64,000 nucleotides of DNA, taken from the NCBI GenBank assembly GCA_036927565.1, contig JAYESD010000009.1, forward strand, positions 151,240,929 to 151,304,928, given 5' to 3'. Numbering within the stretch: position 1 is the first letter of the stretch; the number at the start of each line of letters is the position of its first letter. Origin of the DNA: Tuctoria greenei. Taxonomy: Eukaryota; Streptophyta; Magnoliopsida; Poales; Poaceae. Of the stretch, positions 1 through 12,734 are shown one piece after another. A program made the position numbers and the translations under genes. Below the pieces are notes generated by a model. It saw nothing but the letters and a program-made list of their open reading frames with translations, did not search any database and was not told the origin of the DNA.

Positions 1-2899
1 TCGCTTGGGGTCTGCCGGATATGCCCCTAAAGTCCAGAAATGGAATAAGATATTAGACGAAATTACCAGTAAGGGCAATCCTCACCCATTAGAAGGGTGC
101 GATGAGCAAATTCAACGCTGGGTCTTTGCTCGGTCAGGTTTGACCAGCGAGGGCAAACTTGAAAAGCCCGACTCTCTGAATGAAGTAGAGGATAAAATGA
201 AAGAAGTAATTGAAAAGCAACAGAAGGGTCTCTTCAAGCCGAAGAGGGAGAATGACCAACTTACCGCTATCTTAGGAAACCCTGAACACAGCGGACGGGT
301 TCGAGCGGTCTCTTCTCAAATGTCTTGGCTAGATGGTTTCCCTAAAGATAAAGACACATATAGAAGACGTGAGAAGTTTAAGAAAACACTTGATGAAATG
401 ATTGCTCAAAAGGTCAAAGAAAATATGCAAGAAATAATGGAACAACTTAGACAATTAGGACAATTAGTGGCACCGAGTACAGTGATGGTTCCGGTGCAAA
501 AGGAGCATTTAGTATCTCCAACTGCCTACCCTAGCAGCGTTGGTTCCGTGCCAAGCTCAGGGTCAACCCATAAGTTCCCTGTCGATGATATTGCTAACGA
601 CAAATCTTGTCATCTTCTTGTCCCGATAGGCTGAGCAGGGAACAAAACCAAACAGGTTGCCACTGCTATGGCAAAGCCTGATCGTGACTTCAACGGGAAT
701 CCACTTCCGTTGTATTATGTTGTGGTGCAAGTTCTTCAGATCATTGATAATGATTATGAAGATTATGAAATAGACCACGTCACACCTGAGGGGATCGCGA
801 CTCTGGGGCAGGCTATCAACCAATTAATCCTTCAGCACCGACGCGATATCGTGTTGGACGATGAGCCAATTTCTAGCCCCATCGCATCTCCATATACTGC
901 AACCCCATCTTCTAAGGCGAAAGTGCATGAAGATCCACTCCCAGTCCGGGAAGATCCACTGCCCCTATGTCTCAGCAAGGACGATATCCAAGAGCAACAA
1001 GTTGGACAACAGCTTCAAGCAGTACCAGAGCAAGTTGTTGCTAGTAAAGAGCAACCAGTTGAGCAACAGCTTGAAGTAGTACTAGAGCCAACTGCTAGGA
1101 GTAACGAGGAATCAGTTGAACAACAGGTTCAACAACAAGCCAATGTCCATCTTCCGACGACTACTCCTCGATCATCAGTGCCTACCAAAGTTACCTCATA
1201 TGAAATTAATAAACCTTCATCAGAAGTGTCAAAGTATTTGGAAGCTATGAAGGAAAATATTGGAAAATCGAGTGCATCTCGTTCTTCTCATGAGCCAACA
1301 TTAGAAGATATCGAGGAGTGGGAAGAAGACGGTGTCATGTATAATTGGCGGGCAGCTTTAGTTAAACTAGGAGTTCCAATATACAAGCTTGAGGATGTTC
1401 CTCCTAAATTTGCGAATGGAAAGCCGTTCATGACATCCGTACAACTTAGCAAACAACCCGTCTAGCTCAGAAGAATGCATGAGTGGTAAATCACTGCCAG
1501 CACAAAATATGGTCTTAATTGCGTCACATTTCGTATTCCAAAAGCAGCATTCTGGAGCACTGGAGTAGATAAACGAGTCATTTTATTTGAAGAGATGCAT
1601 TCCCTTTTCCATCGGGGCATGCTCGAAATCAACCTACTGCTCGTCTGGTGCTTGTAAGTGCTCTAATATTTTGTATTTGCTTTTCTTACTACACGCATAC
1701 TCATTTCATGAGATTATAACAATTCTGGACTTCTTCAATAGGATGCAATACATGGATAATGAAAAGTCGGAGTGCAAGACAGGTATCCTTGACCCTACTA
1801 GGATTGCAAAGTCGCTATTCGACGTCCATGCGAATCGAGACTCAGGACAGTACAAACACATGAACAAAAAAGATTTTGAAAAAGCATTTGCAAAACTTAA
1901 GAAGGATAGAAGGACAGAAGTTGCAGCTTACATAGGACATGCGATGTTTAACTTTGTCAGAGACGGGAAGGACTTCGTAAAGGCTCCGTACCACTTCGAG
2001 TAAGTTCGACACATGACATTGAAATAGCAAGTATTGGTAATTGTTAACACGTGTGTTTGTATGTTTGCAGTAATCACTACATAATGATCTTCATCAAGCC
2101 AACGCAAGGAATGGCAACAGTCTTGGACTCGGTCGATTTCTCACCAGATCGTTACAAAGATTTCCTTTCCATTTTGAAACTGTACGTTTATTCAATAATT
2201 TTAATTTACGCACATTTAGAATTTGTTGACAAGTTTTATATGACATTTCTTGTATTACAGCGCTTGGCGGTTTTATGCGGAACAACTTGGCGGTCAGAGA
2301 CCTCCTAATACGAATGCATTGAACATTAAAACGTATTATGCTTATCCGAAGCAGCCTGCTGGGAGTGTCTTATGCGGGTATTAAGTATGCGAGCATCTTC
2401 GGACCGCCGGCGTATATAGAGTGAATCGTGAGGATGTAAGTTATCCTTAATGTCGATACCTTATTTTTGTACTTTTGTGTTTCATTTTCATTGTAACTAG
2501 CATAGTTTAATGCTTATATTCTCTACTGTTCAATATTACCAGAAACATTATTTTCATATTTTGATTCCAACTTCAAAATTCAATTGCTCATAGTACAACT
2601 GCTCCAAAAATACCAAATAAATTCTTTTATACTCTCACTTTGATCTATACTTTGAGATTGTTCAAACCAATACATTCTAAACCTTGTTATGTGTTATATT
2701 GCAGCACACGAAGAATCTGAACGAAGAATGGCCGGTTTGTAGAAGTATTCCTAGTGGAGGAGCCAACAAGATTGCTGCTAAACTCTGTCAGTTCATTCGT
2801 CGTGAAATTTTGCATAAAAAAGGGAAGTTCTTTGATGAGAATTGTACAGCAGCTGATGTGCCAGAACTTTGTGACTATGCCAATAGAAACAATTTTTAG
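1..2899 (+). pseudogene. CACTA Transposase_24/Ulp1-like protease gene, copy 1, 5'-truncated by window
   Basis: This is the 3' part of a two-domain transposon gene. Exons are about 1-1653, 1742-1999, 2071-2181, 2261-2435 and 2705-2899, all with GT-AG junctions that also fit copy 2 at 43638-47348. The first exon carries the Ptta/En/Spm Transposase_24 region (SWLDGFPKDKDTYRRREKFKK) and a long glutamine-rich linker. The later exons form an Ulp1-like cysteine protease core: His in NHYIMIFI, Asp in TVLDS, and Gln and Cys in QPAGSVLCGY. This copy is broken: in-frame stops at 632-634, after KQPV near 1465, after HEW near 1488, and TAA just behind the catalytic Cys (CGY then stop). The first three are sense codons in copy 2, and the last is TAT there. 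The family is thought to act in CACTA transposition, and the Ulp1 fold normally cleaves SUMO-like proteins; activity here is unlikely. Confidence 0.85.
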
Positions 2900-3079
2900 T
2901 GAAAACTTGTAAACTTTGAGATGAATTGTATCTGTAACTTGTACATATGTATATTGTTTTAGTGAAATTGACTTCTGTGATGATAATATTGTTGACTTTT
3001 GTTCTGTGATGATATTGTTGTTTTTTGTTCTGTGATTATATTGAATTGACCTGGAAATTAGAAATAACAACAGTAGTAC

Positions 3080-3607
3080 TGCATAGGTTATACCTTATCA
3101 CAGGCGGTTATTAACCAACGGCTAGGCATGACTGTGAAAAACAATTATCACAGGTGGCTAGATACAAGTAAAGAACCATCTGTGATAACTAATTTTCACA
3201 GGCGGTGACTGTTATGGTAGAAACTGGCTACGTTAAAAGGTCTTCACAGACGGCTGATGTAGGTAAACGTCCACCTGTGATAACACCATTATCATAGGCG
3301 GTTAGTTATGCTTCAATACCTGCCTGTGAAGACACATTATCATAGGCTGTTAGTTATGCTTCAATACCTGCCTGTGATAAGACATTTATCACAAGCGGTT
3401 ATATATGCTGCACAACCCGTCTGTAATAAAATATCTTCACAGGCGGCTAGCCTAAGTAAAGAACCGCCTATGATAATGTGTCTTCACAGGCGGTATCACT
3501 TCTCCGCCTGTGAAATTGCGGATTATCACAGGCTCTTCATTTCAGGCGGTTTTAAAAGCCGTTTGTGATAATAGGTTTGGAGCCGCCTGTGATGAGGCTT
3601 ATTGTAC
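3080..3607 (+). repeat. Subterminal repeat ladder of CACTA copy 1
   Basis: Repeated motifs of the form TTATCACAGGCGGTTA and its inverse alternate every 40-50 bp up to the terminus. Such motif clusters are the usual binding sites for the TnpA-type protein of CACTA elements. It includes two units of the 48-bp repeat (starting at 3288 and 3336) that is present seven times in the second copy. Confidence 0.85.
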
Positions 3608-3612
3608 TAGTG

Positions 3613-3877
3613 GTGGCAGCACTGTTTTGCTAGAGATGGAAGTGGGTGGTGGCGGCACTTTTGTCATGGGCAACATAGAGGTAGAGAGGGCTCCGAAGGG
3701 CTGCGGTAGCGAACGGCCGACCATGGACACAACCATGCGCGAACGAAGTGGGTGGCGGTGTTGTTTCGCTGGGGAACGAAGCTGGCGGCGGCAGTGCTTT
3801 TGGCTTGGGGAGCAAAGTGGGCAGCCGGGTGGCAGGGTTCTGTAGCCATCTGGTAGAGGTGCGGCCGGTCTTTTTAA
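3613..3877. other. Spacer between two transposons, not recognised
   Basis: This is a GC-rich stretch between the CACTA terminus at 3612 and the start of the Copia/CACTA composite at 3878. Open frames exist on both strands, but none shows a family signature. It could be original host sequence. Confidence 0.4.
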
Positions 3878-4690
3878 TTACGTGCGTCGGTTGCTCAGAC
3901 GCAACCGATGCTTTTCACTTTATAGGTGTCAGTTTATTTTATAGACCCGACATATTTAAGCTCCCGTGTGGCCCCACATATATAGATGTTGGTCTCCGTG
4001 GTCCGGCCGTCGTTGGCCCCGATGATAATTGGTTTCTCCAACACTTCTTTGTCTGATTCCTGAATTGTCTTCAAATACTGCTATCAGCAAACCTTTCGTC
4101 ATAATGTCTGCAAATTGAAGGTGCGTCGGAACGTGCAACACTCTTAGTTCGCCGAGCGCCACCTTCTTGTAGACGAAGTGGATGTCCAGTTTGACATGCT
4201 TTCTCCTGCGGTGATGTGCCGGATTCTGAGTGAGGTACACCGCAGAGATGTTTTCACAGTACATGATGGTTCCTTTTTTGATGTTGACATGCAGCTCCTG
4301 CAGTAGTTGACACAGCCAACAGCATTCTGCTGTCGCGTTGGCGACGGCACGATACTCAGCCTCAACACTGGAACGCGAGACCGTGCTTTGTCGTTTTGAT
4401 GACCATGAAATGAGAGAGTCGCTAAGGAAGACACAATAGCCTGATGTGGAACGGCGAGTGTCCGGACATCTAGCCCAATCCGCGTCGGAGTATGTAGTGA
4501 GCGCCAGAGATGACGACGAGCGAAGCTGGATCCCATGGTTAATGGTACCTTTGACATATCGTAGGATCCGTTTGACAAGGCTCCATTGGGCATCGTGAGG
4601 ATCATGCATGTGTAGGCACACTTGATTAATTGCATACGCGATGTCCAGCCTCGTCAACAAGACATCCTCTATTACAGCGTGTCACGAATT
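3878..4690 (-). mobile_element. Copia retrotransposon fragment: end of reverse transcriptase and RNase H (composite 1)
   Basis: The open frame at 3956-4660 reads RLDIAYAINQVCLHMH (end of the Copia reverse transcriptase), then the RNase H core with YSDADWARCPDTRRSTSGY, SSVEAEYRA, KHVKLDIHFV and ADIMTKGL, which are classic Ty1/Copia pol C-terminal signatures. Upstream pol and both full LTRs are missing. Sequence after the last motif may be a piece of 3' LTR. The same fragment with the same two junctions occurs at 53010-53830, so it travelled with its neighbour. Confidence 0.9.
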
Positions 4691-5026
4691 GTTTACAGGC
4701 AAGTTCAGTGCGGCGCTAACAGGAGATGCTCCCTGCTTGATGCACTTCTCCTATTAGGTGCCCCCATCCCTTATTATCCGGGTTCTCGGCTGTATCCTGG
4801 AGCTAGCCAGGATTTGGCAGACGCATTGCCTGTGTTAGCAACATACACATATAGAAATATATGTATAGCCAAATGTCTCCTGTTCATACAGCTTAACATG
4901 TACACACATTGACCAATCAAATACTAACAAACTGTAAATCATGATTACCAAGTAACTATTTACACAGAAATCCCTTGTTCATACAGTTTAACATGTAACT
5001 AATTTACACAAAAAAATAATTGTCAC

Positions 5027-7801
5027 CTAATCCTCTATTGGGTAATGGAATTCTCCCTTTGAAATAATGATTTCAGAAATGATAAACCTGCATAGGACAT
5101 CTCTAATTTTCTCAAGGCTACGACCTTCAGCGTTGCTGAAGGCGTGTCCGTAGTCCTGCCACACGATAACATGAGATTTAGCGAAAGATTAGTAATAAAG
5201 TAAAATAAATGCACTTACACATACATTGCAATTAGGTTGCTCTCCAGATAAAGCCATGTGTAGGCAGACGTGGAAGCCGCACGTGTTGCTCGGAGCTTGT
5301 TGTGGGACGTCGAATGCAGTATGATGTGTAAGCTGTCGACATTTTCATTTTACTTGTCCAAAAGCCCTAAACAAAAACATTCACAATTAATGTAAAATTA
5401 TCGTGCAATGAAAGTAAAGTGAAGAAGGAACTTACTCGTCAATAACAAAAGAGATATCATTCTATGACGGGTCTTTCGCTGGGCAGTTTTTTCATCTGTC
5501 GGCCTTGAGGAGTCACAGTACCAGACTTGGTCGTACTGTATAGATATTGCTATGGTTACCCAATGGTTACCCGGGTTGAAAGGTACGACTAGGAGATCCT
5601 CATCACTGTAGTGTTTCATTGCCTTCACAAAATATTGAACAACATCTTTTCGGCTGCTCGACGTTTGAATATAAGTTCTCGCTGGTACTTGCGGGTCAAG
5701 ATATGCAGCAGACGCGTTTTCTGTGTTATGACGAGCATGTTGTTGCTGGTTCCTACCCGTGTATTGGGTATGTATTGAAGAACCTAGTTCTTTAGGAGAC
5801 TTATAATGTGAAGCAGCGTATTAGGGAGACATCCAACGCGTCGAGGTTCAAAAGGTTGTAGAGATCGGACCATGAGATGACGAAAGCGCCGTCACCTGAG
5901 AGAAAGTGTTTATCCTTCAGTGCCACTAGCATGGTATCACAAATTTTGTCATTTTCCATGTAGTATTGATGAAGTTGAACACAAGGTTTACCAACTTGTT
6001 TGAGTGCGGCCGCAGTTAACATCGACTTTCCCTTTTCATACTTCGGGTTTGCATGCGTCATAGCTTCCGGTGCCCTCGGGTTAGGTTCTGACTCTTTCAT
6101 TGGTTTCTTACAAGCTTCTGTCAATTATAATCGCTGTTGCGGTAGAGTCTTGTTCTTGGCACATATATTCTTTGTCGGCTTTGCCAGCGGCTGATCAGGT
6201 GCAGGGTGCAGGGCACTTCGAGTGTGAGGTTGAGACCGAAGCAGCTGCTCTTCAAGTGAAGAGTTCTGCGATAGCTCTACGGTTGGAGACTGATGCGGCT
6301 TCTCTATAACTAGAGGCAACTGCTCTCCAATTGGAGGCTTCAGCTGCTTCTCTATAATTGGAGACAACGATAGCTGTGGAATTGGAGACAGATCCATCTG
6401 TTCTGGATTTGGATGCAGAAGTAGACGTGCCTCAGGAGACATTGAAGCGGTCGATGCGGAAGCTGCTGCCGCTGGGTCAACAACAATAAGGCTCCATCTC
6501 CCTTGAACCCTTCTAGTAACTACATCCCGCATAGTCAGTGTTGTATCGCCCGGTGGCACTTCGAGCTGCAGGTTTTTCGTATTTTCATGCACCATGTCTA
6601 ACTTGACCACAACATAGATGTCATAAAGCATGGTCTGATCGGGATACACTAGCCCTCTCCCGACGTCCATTCGAGTGATTCCTCCAACCATTAGTAGAAG
6701 GTTGCATGTTGTTGGCTGAGCCAAGTTATCTATCGTGTCCGGATGAATTGAAAGTCAAGACGCTGGTGCCTCAAGATCCTCCTGTGGTTGTCCACCCTCA
6801 GCTGCTGTAGAAGCAAATATGCTCTTACGCTCCTCGTCATTGAAAAACGTGTTAGGGGTTGCTATACCTGCTCCCTCAAGAATTTGCTTCACGTCTCCTA
6901 GAAGCTCCCTTCTCAGCTGTGTTTTCAGCTCCTCAACGTGAACCTGTGATGTCGAGGCCGTTTTCTGCTTCTGATAAGTAGTTTTGTGTTTCGGAAAACC
7001 CTCCCTCCAGGTCAACTTACTGGAAACACCACGAATACGACCTCGTTTCTCCAGTCTTTCCAGGCTCTTTGAGCGACATGTAAGGTGCTCGGGCTGTAGA
7101 AGCTGATATCGACTAACTCATATAGCTGTGAACGAGCACGCATAAATGGTTTCATCCGTCCACTGAAACTATCATATGGATTCACAACACCTAGCTCAGC
7201 CAATGCTTCATCCTGTTGTTCCCAAATGTTTTTTTTCTGACATAACCAGTGTTGCCGAGGTGGTGGTCAAGCTTGTTCTGCGACCGAAGCCACTTCATAC
7301 GTTCATTGTTCTTGGCAAAATCCTGTGATTCGCACTTTTCAATAAATCTCGTCCAGTCCTCTTCTGACACATGTTGATACTTATGGAAGGGAGTTTCATG
7401 ATTCTTCCAAAACTTGTGAAGCTTAGTTTTTTAGGTCCTCCATGCATGAGAGATCATCTTCATAGCTAGCTTATTTCCCTTCTGTTTCATATGTTCCGGA
7501 TATTGAACATATGGTTGGATAGAGCTTTCGAAGAGTTCATCCTTTTCGTTTTCAGTCAAGTGATTGAATCTCTGCAGGTTTAGCGGCACCCTTTCTCGAG
7601 CATTGGCCTAGACTATTTCATATTCACATTATGGTTCAGAGGTAAGCCTTCATCATTGGCCTCATCAACAGCCACAATGTTTGTCGGCCACGTCGTCTGT
7701 GACCTTTTCTTTCTTGTGTTACCAGAGGTAGATGCATCCTCTTCATGTGTCTGTTGCTGAGCTTCCTCTTCAATATGTTGTTGATGCTCCGACTGAGACA
7801 T
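5027..7801 (-). pseudogene. CACTA C1 second gene: Transposase_24 plus Ulp1-like protease
   Basis: It starts at the ATG at 7801-7799 (MSQSEHQQHIEEEAQQQ, an acidic Gln-rich N terminus with KKR). Next come Transposase_24-type segments (7610-7012: FIEKCESQDFAKNNERMKW; FSGRMKPFMRARSQLY; then WREGFPKHKTTYQ at about 7010), a domain around 6724-6480 resembling the DUF8039 segment of such genes, and an Ulp1-like core. The His is in NPGNHWVTIAIS (5578-5545), followed by YCDSSRP, and the catalytic Gln and Cys are in QQAPSNTCGFHVC (5300-5260). The C-terminal exon ends at 5027. Several stops and frame changes (for example near 7435 and 7610) break it. Introns are implied by GT/AG pairs near 5219, 5400 and 5690. 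Confidence 0.75.
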
Positions 7802-8149
7802 CTTCAAATTCACAAAAAACACCGAAATCCTATAAAACATTATCAAATTTCAGTCACATTCGCACAAACATTCACATAAACATAAGGGAGCAAATTCTCT
7901 CATGGCATTTGTACCTTAATAAGAAAAACATCTATGTGCAAAGTGTAAGGACAATCCAAACCAAGCAATCATTAAATAAATCACTAAACATTGACTTGTA
8001 ATTAGCTAAGTTAATTATTGTATTTTCTTCTAATTCTATTAATTATTTCAACTGTCCAACGTACGATTAATAAGAAAAAGATCTATGTGCCAAGTGTAAG
8101 GTCAATCCTCATTAAATAAATCACTAAACATTGACCGGTAATACTCTAA

Positions 8150-8335
8150 GCGTAGGACTCCAGAAATATACTAAACATTGACTGGTGAACCACCAAAGTG
8201 CGGACCATTTCGACTCCAACCAAAGCGTAATACTCTAAGCGTAGTACTCCAAAAATATACTAAACATTGACCGATGAACCACCAAAGCGCGGACCATTTT
8301 GACTCCTACCAAAGCACGAACAAACCTTATTAGGG
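8150..8335. repeat. Short tandem repeats upstream of the C1 Ulp1 gene
   Basis: Units containing ACTAAACATTGACYGRTGAACC followed by a GCGGACCATTT block recur two to three times with about 75-bp spacing. The same array is present in C2 at about 56880-57075. Confidence 0.75.
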
Positions 8336-8569
8336 AAGTGCCGAGCTGGTCGATGGCGGCAGCACAACAATGATCAAGATGGCAGTGTTGAGGTAGCGAC
8401 GATCTCTAGGGAAGTGAACCGATGTGGCGGCGTGCTCCAGGGAAGGGGACGATGCAGCGAGGGTTTTTAGAGTGAAAAGTGATCAGCACGCGAGAGCTAA
8501 AGTGTTGAAAAGTTTTTCTAAGTCTTGGGAAGAGAGCACGCGAGAGAGCTAAAAGTACCTTAGGGAAAC

Positions 8570-8930
8570 AATCTGAGACGCGCCTCGTAAGAGCAACCTC
8601 AAGCGCGTCTCCCACACGTGTATAAGTACATATCAGAGATGCACTTTACAAAAGATCGTCTCTTTTCTTTTGAATTAATGTGAGCCGTTGTCAGTAATGC
8701 CATTCACGCATATCGAAGCATTTAAATTGGAGACGCGCTTTATTAAAACGCGTCTCACGTTATCTTTCCTGAGAGATGAGCCTTTGTGAGGCGCGTCTCG
8801 CATCACGTTCGCACACTGCCGCTAAGTCTGCTGTAGATCGAAGCGCTCAAATCAGAGACGCCCTTTTTAAAAACTCGTCTCACATTATCTTTTAGGCGCG
8901 TCTCGCATCACGTTCGTATTCTTGGAAAGC
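8570..8930. repeat. Internal cluster of GAGACGCG/CGCGTCTC motifs in C1
   Basis: Inverted pairs of GGAGACGCGCTT and AAACGCGTCTC recur here between the 3' end of tnp2 and the 5' leader of the Ulp1 gene. The motif type is the same as in the terminal region at 12340-12640. C2 has the matching cluster at about 57325-57665. Confidence 0.75.
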
Positions 8931-9152
8931 AGAGCAAGTGCTTTATTCAGTAGTTCTCCAAAGAAACAGAGCATAAGACACCAGTACTTCTCCATAAGAA
9001 ACAGAGCACATATGACCAATGAAAGTCAAATTTTCACTCAAATTGCAATATTTTCACACATTTGAGCACATATCACACAAAATATCCAAATGGAAGTCAA
9101 TTTTTCACTCAATTGACCATATTTTCACATATTTGAGCATATTTACACACAA

Positions 9153-12099
9153 TTAATTTGGTACTTTATGTTGCAGTCTTGGTTTTTTGAAATTCTTGAC
9201 TTTTTCGTGGTGATCGTTCTGCAAGTAAGGAGTTTTGTTGGTCGATGGTATTCTTAGCTTGATCATCGAGGTCACAGAAGGAGGAATCTCATCAAATTGG
9301 TCAAACTCTTCCTCAACGATGGCATTCTCAACTTCAACGATTCTTCGTTTTCCTTGTATAACCACCTTAAGTCTTTTATTTGTTGTGTTTGGAACATAGA
9401 ATAGTTGAGCAACATGTTCTGCTAATATGAAAGGCTCCCACGTATATCCTTGATGGTTAAGATCAACGCTAGTGAACCCGTACTTGTCTTGTACAACACC
9501 TTTGATTCCATCAACCCATTTGCAACAGAAAAGATGAATCTTGACACAATGGACATGTGTTGCAACACATGGAAATAAGTGCAGAAGAATAAATCTGAAT
9601 TTGGAGTTATAACATTCTTCCCAAAGGTCCCTCATGACGAGACATGGGAACACCAATCGGGTTACTCGGGTCAGTGTACTTTAGAGCCCACACCACAACT
9701 TCCTCTATAAGTATCCTTGTACCATGATGCCCTCAGGATAAGCTCAATTTCTAACGAAGGACTTCAGTATGCCGTTGAATCTCTCGTACGCATACATATG
9801 GTGAAGGAACATAGGGCCAAGTAGCTTTATCTCCTTAATAAGATGAGTTGTGAAATGGGCGCTGATGTCGAAAAAAGGCAAGTGGAAAATACATCTCAAA
9901 TAAGCATAAAGTTTCATTGTGCATTTTTTCCAAGGACTTGAGATCTTCTTCACATAGTATTTTTTGACCAATTGCATTGAAGAAAAAGCAAAAGTTCATT
10001 ATAGCCTCCCAAACATTGACCGGTAGGATATTCTGAATTCCAACAGCAATCATATGCGTAAGAAATACATGGTAATCATGATACTTCACACCGGGAGCTA
10101 CTTTTAGATCTGGAAATGAAATAAGCCTTGAGACATTCGTCGAGTAGCCGGATGGTACTTTCACATTTTTCAAGAACCTACAAAACTCTTTATTTCATTC
10201 TTTGAAATGGTGATGCATGATGTGGGTAGTTCCGTTCCTTTTACCGAGTCATTGATCCACAACTCAGGCCTAATTCCCATTTTCTTTAGATCTGCCCGTG
10301 CATGTCCATGGTCCCTAGTTTTCCCATCCGTGTTAAACAATGTCCCGAGTAGGCTCTCGCACATATTCTTCTCAACATGCATCACATCAATCGAATGACG
10401 GACGTCTAAGTCTTTCCAATACGGTAGCTCCCAAAAAATCGATTGCTTCTTCCACATGTCATCTTCGCCAGTATTTTTGCCAGTCCTTTTTCTGCTTACC
10501 AATGATAACATGGATATCCTTGACCATTTCATAGACTTAATGACCCGTGAGATGATATGGAGGACACCTCTTCTCAGTGTCACCATTGAAATTATCCTTC
10601 ATACTCTGAAATAGGTGCTTCATTGGAATGTAGTATTGATTTCTCATGTACACTATTTTTGTGACTCGCTCAAGTACTGCAACTTTATTTCTCTCAAACA
10701 ATGTGGACATCCGCAACCTACTTTCTTACTCTGTCCGGACAAGTTACTTGACGCTAGAGAATTACTAATAGTCAAAAATAAAATGGCTTTGAGGTGAAAG
10801 TACTCACGTTTGTGGTCATCTTAGGTCTGCACTCCGTCATTGTACCACAACCGCTTCAGATCATCAACAAGAGGCCTGAAATAAGTGTCAATGTCATTCT
10901 CAGGTTGTTGTGGCCCTGGTATCAGTCCTGACATAATATTATATTTCCATTTGTGGCACAACCAAGGAGGAAGGTTCAAAACTATTAGCAAAATTTTCCA
11001 TGTGCTATGTGTGCTATTGTTCAAAAAAGGATTCATGCCATCGATGCTCATTGCGATCCTAATATTCCTCAGATCAATGGTATATTCAGGATTTTGTGAA
11101 TCAATGATTAGCTACTGTGTGGTATCAGCAGAATGTCTTATCATTCCAGCATCCTGCTTATGCTTCTCTTTGTGCCATCACAACAATTCTGACTCCTTCT
11201 TGTTTGTAAACCTACGCTTCAAACGAGGAATGATAGGAAAGTACCAGAACACCTTTTTAGGCCCTCTTTTTCTTCTATTGCAGTTCTCGTCATCACTGTC
11301 GTATTTCTTACAATTGAATCGGTCCATTCCACAAATAGGTCATTTCTCGAGGTTTTCGTACTCAGGTCCACGATATAAAATGCAATTATTCTTGCACGCG
11401 TAGATTTTTTCCACCTCCAAACCTAGTGGACAGATTATTTGTTTTACCTCATAAACAATCGTAGGGACTGTGGTGCCTTGGGGTAACATATCCTTAAGGA
11501 GCGTCAACAATTCCTTAAAACTACAATCACTCCATCCTTTGCTCACCTTCAAATGGAAAAGTTTTACCATTGCAAATAGTCTGGTGTACTTAGCTGCACA
11601 ACCATAATACAATGACTTCTTCGAGTCTTCGATCATGTTCTTGTAATTTGCAAGTTCACAATTATTGTACCGATCATCGTCGCCATTTCTCTCAACATTG
11701 CGTACCATCTCCTCTATGTTATGCACCTGAAACTCAATCTCGTCATTGGTGAACCATGGTATATCTGGCTCATTCACATCCTCGTCGTGATCTTCTTTGA
11801 CACTGGTAGGGACCTCCCTCTCGAGATATGAATCTCTCATCTATGCTTCATTAAGCCCCTCCTCCCCACGTTTGTTCCAACATTGATAATCCACCATGAA
11901 TCCATGTGTGATCAAATGTGACCTCAACAATCATCTGTGTGATATCTCTTCCCATTCTTGCAGTGTTTGCAAGGACAACAAATAGTCCCTCTAATGTTGT
12001 CCAACATGTCTTTCTTCGCGAAAGCGATAAATGCATCTACCTCTTGGATATATTCATTGCAAAGGTGCGGCCCATACATCCAACTTTGATCCGACGACA
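9153..12099 (-). pseudogene. Decayed tnp2-type CACTA transposase (C1)
   Basis: The start at 12099 reads MSSDQSWMYG, then CCPCKHCKN (transposase-associated domain with Cys pairs). A stop follows near 11937. Later pieces are recognisable TNP2: KLFHLKVSKGWSDCSFKELL (about 11540), the ICPLGLEVEKIYACKNNC zinc-like segment (11430), DGMNPF and PPWLCHKWKY (11040-10930), HSIDVMHVEKNMCESLLGT (10400), DUF4218 pieces (HDYHVFLTHMIAVG; YAYERFNGILKSFVRN) and a DUF4216 tail (WVDGIKGVVQDKYG to 9153). Many stops and frameshifts occur, plus a 365-bp deletion at about 9544. Intact members encode the large DDE-type transposase that acts at the TIRs. Confidence 0.85.
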
Positions 12100-12339
12100 T
12101 CTATGTACAAAAATAAAGAGCTAAATCAAAGAAATTCAAAGCCACTCATAGTCAAGATCTAAAGGGATAAAAAATAGTAAGGAATAGGAGAAGAGGACTA
12201 ACTCTTTGTTTTAAGATCCACTGATAATCACCGCAAGACTTTTAGGAGGGCACCTCCAAAGAGGCAAGAACAGGGCAAATCTGGTAGCCACTTGTTCTGC
12301 CATAGCTGGGAGGTCGTAGAAGGTCAACAAAAAATCGAG

Positions 12340-12731
12340 ACAAAAAAATATAAAGCACGTCTCTCTATAGCGGGAATGGGAGGCGAGCCCGCTTCTATAA
12401 CAAAAGGTGACGCACCTGAACGGTGGGTATGGGAGACACGCCAGATTCGATTATGAAAGGAGACACACTGCAAGGAAAGTGCATCTTAGTTACGAAAGAA
12501 ATATGAGTTGAGCTCAATGCAAGCGTGTCTCCCATTTGTCAGAGTGGAGGGCGCGTCTCGGATACCGAATTAACTAAGACGTGTTGTATTGTAACGCGTC
12601 TCCTTGTACGTTCAACCAAGCCATGTCAGATCCTCGCTGAAGCGGGCTCCTCTCGCTTAAGGTTATCAAAGACGTTCTCCTTTTAGCACATCGTCTATAT
12701 TTGTCTCCTATTTGGATTTCTTACGTAGTTG
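12340..12731. repeat. 5' subterminal repeat region and degenerate terminus of C1
   Basis: Repeated GGAGACGCG/CGCGTCTCC motifs in both orientations spaced about 40 bp. The edge at 12726-12731 is TAGTTG where TAGTG would be expected. Confidence 0.65.
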
Positions 12732-12734
12732 TAG

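Larger units (their letters stand above)
1..3612 (+). mobile_element. Right-hand part of a CACTA element, cut by the window edge
   Basis: Nearly all of this segment matches 44457-48348, so the same element family is present twice. It holds the 3' part of a Transposase_24/Ulp1 gene followed by a ladder of CACAGGCGGTT-type subterminal repeats. It ends in TACTAGTG at 3605-3612, the inverted form of a CACTA terminus. The other terminus lies outside the window. The following three bases are GTG, the expected size of a CACTA target duplication, but the partner cannot be checked here. Confidence 0.85.
4691..12731 (-). mobile_element. CACTA element C1 (GAGACGCG subterminal-repeat family), minus orientation
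   Basis: On the minus strand the order is subterminal repeats (12340-12731), a decayed tnp2 gene (12099-9153), another cluster of the same repeat type (8570-8930), then a Transposase_24/Ulp1 gene (7801-5027). The right end, read inward, is CAACTACGTAAGAAATCC, which looks like a CACTA terminus with one inserted A; the exact last base is uncertain. The left end is missing and replaced by the Copia fragment. A second copy lies at 53831-58690. C1 keeps most of tnp2 and all Ulp1 exons but has lost about 365 bp of the tnp2 3' part (junction near 9544) that C2 still has. Confidence 0.75.
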
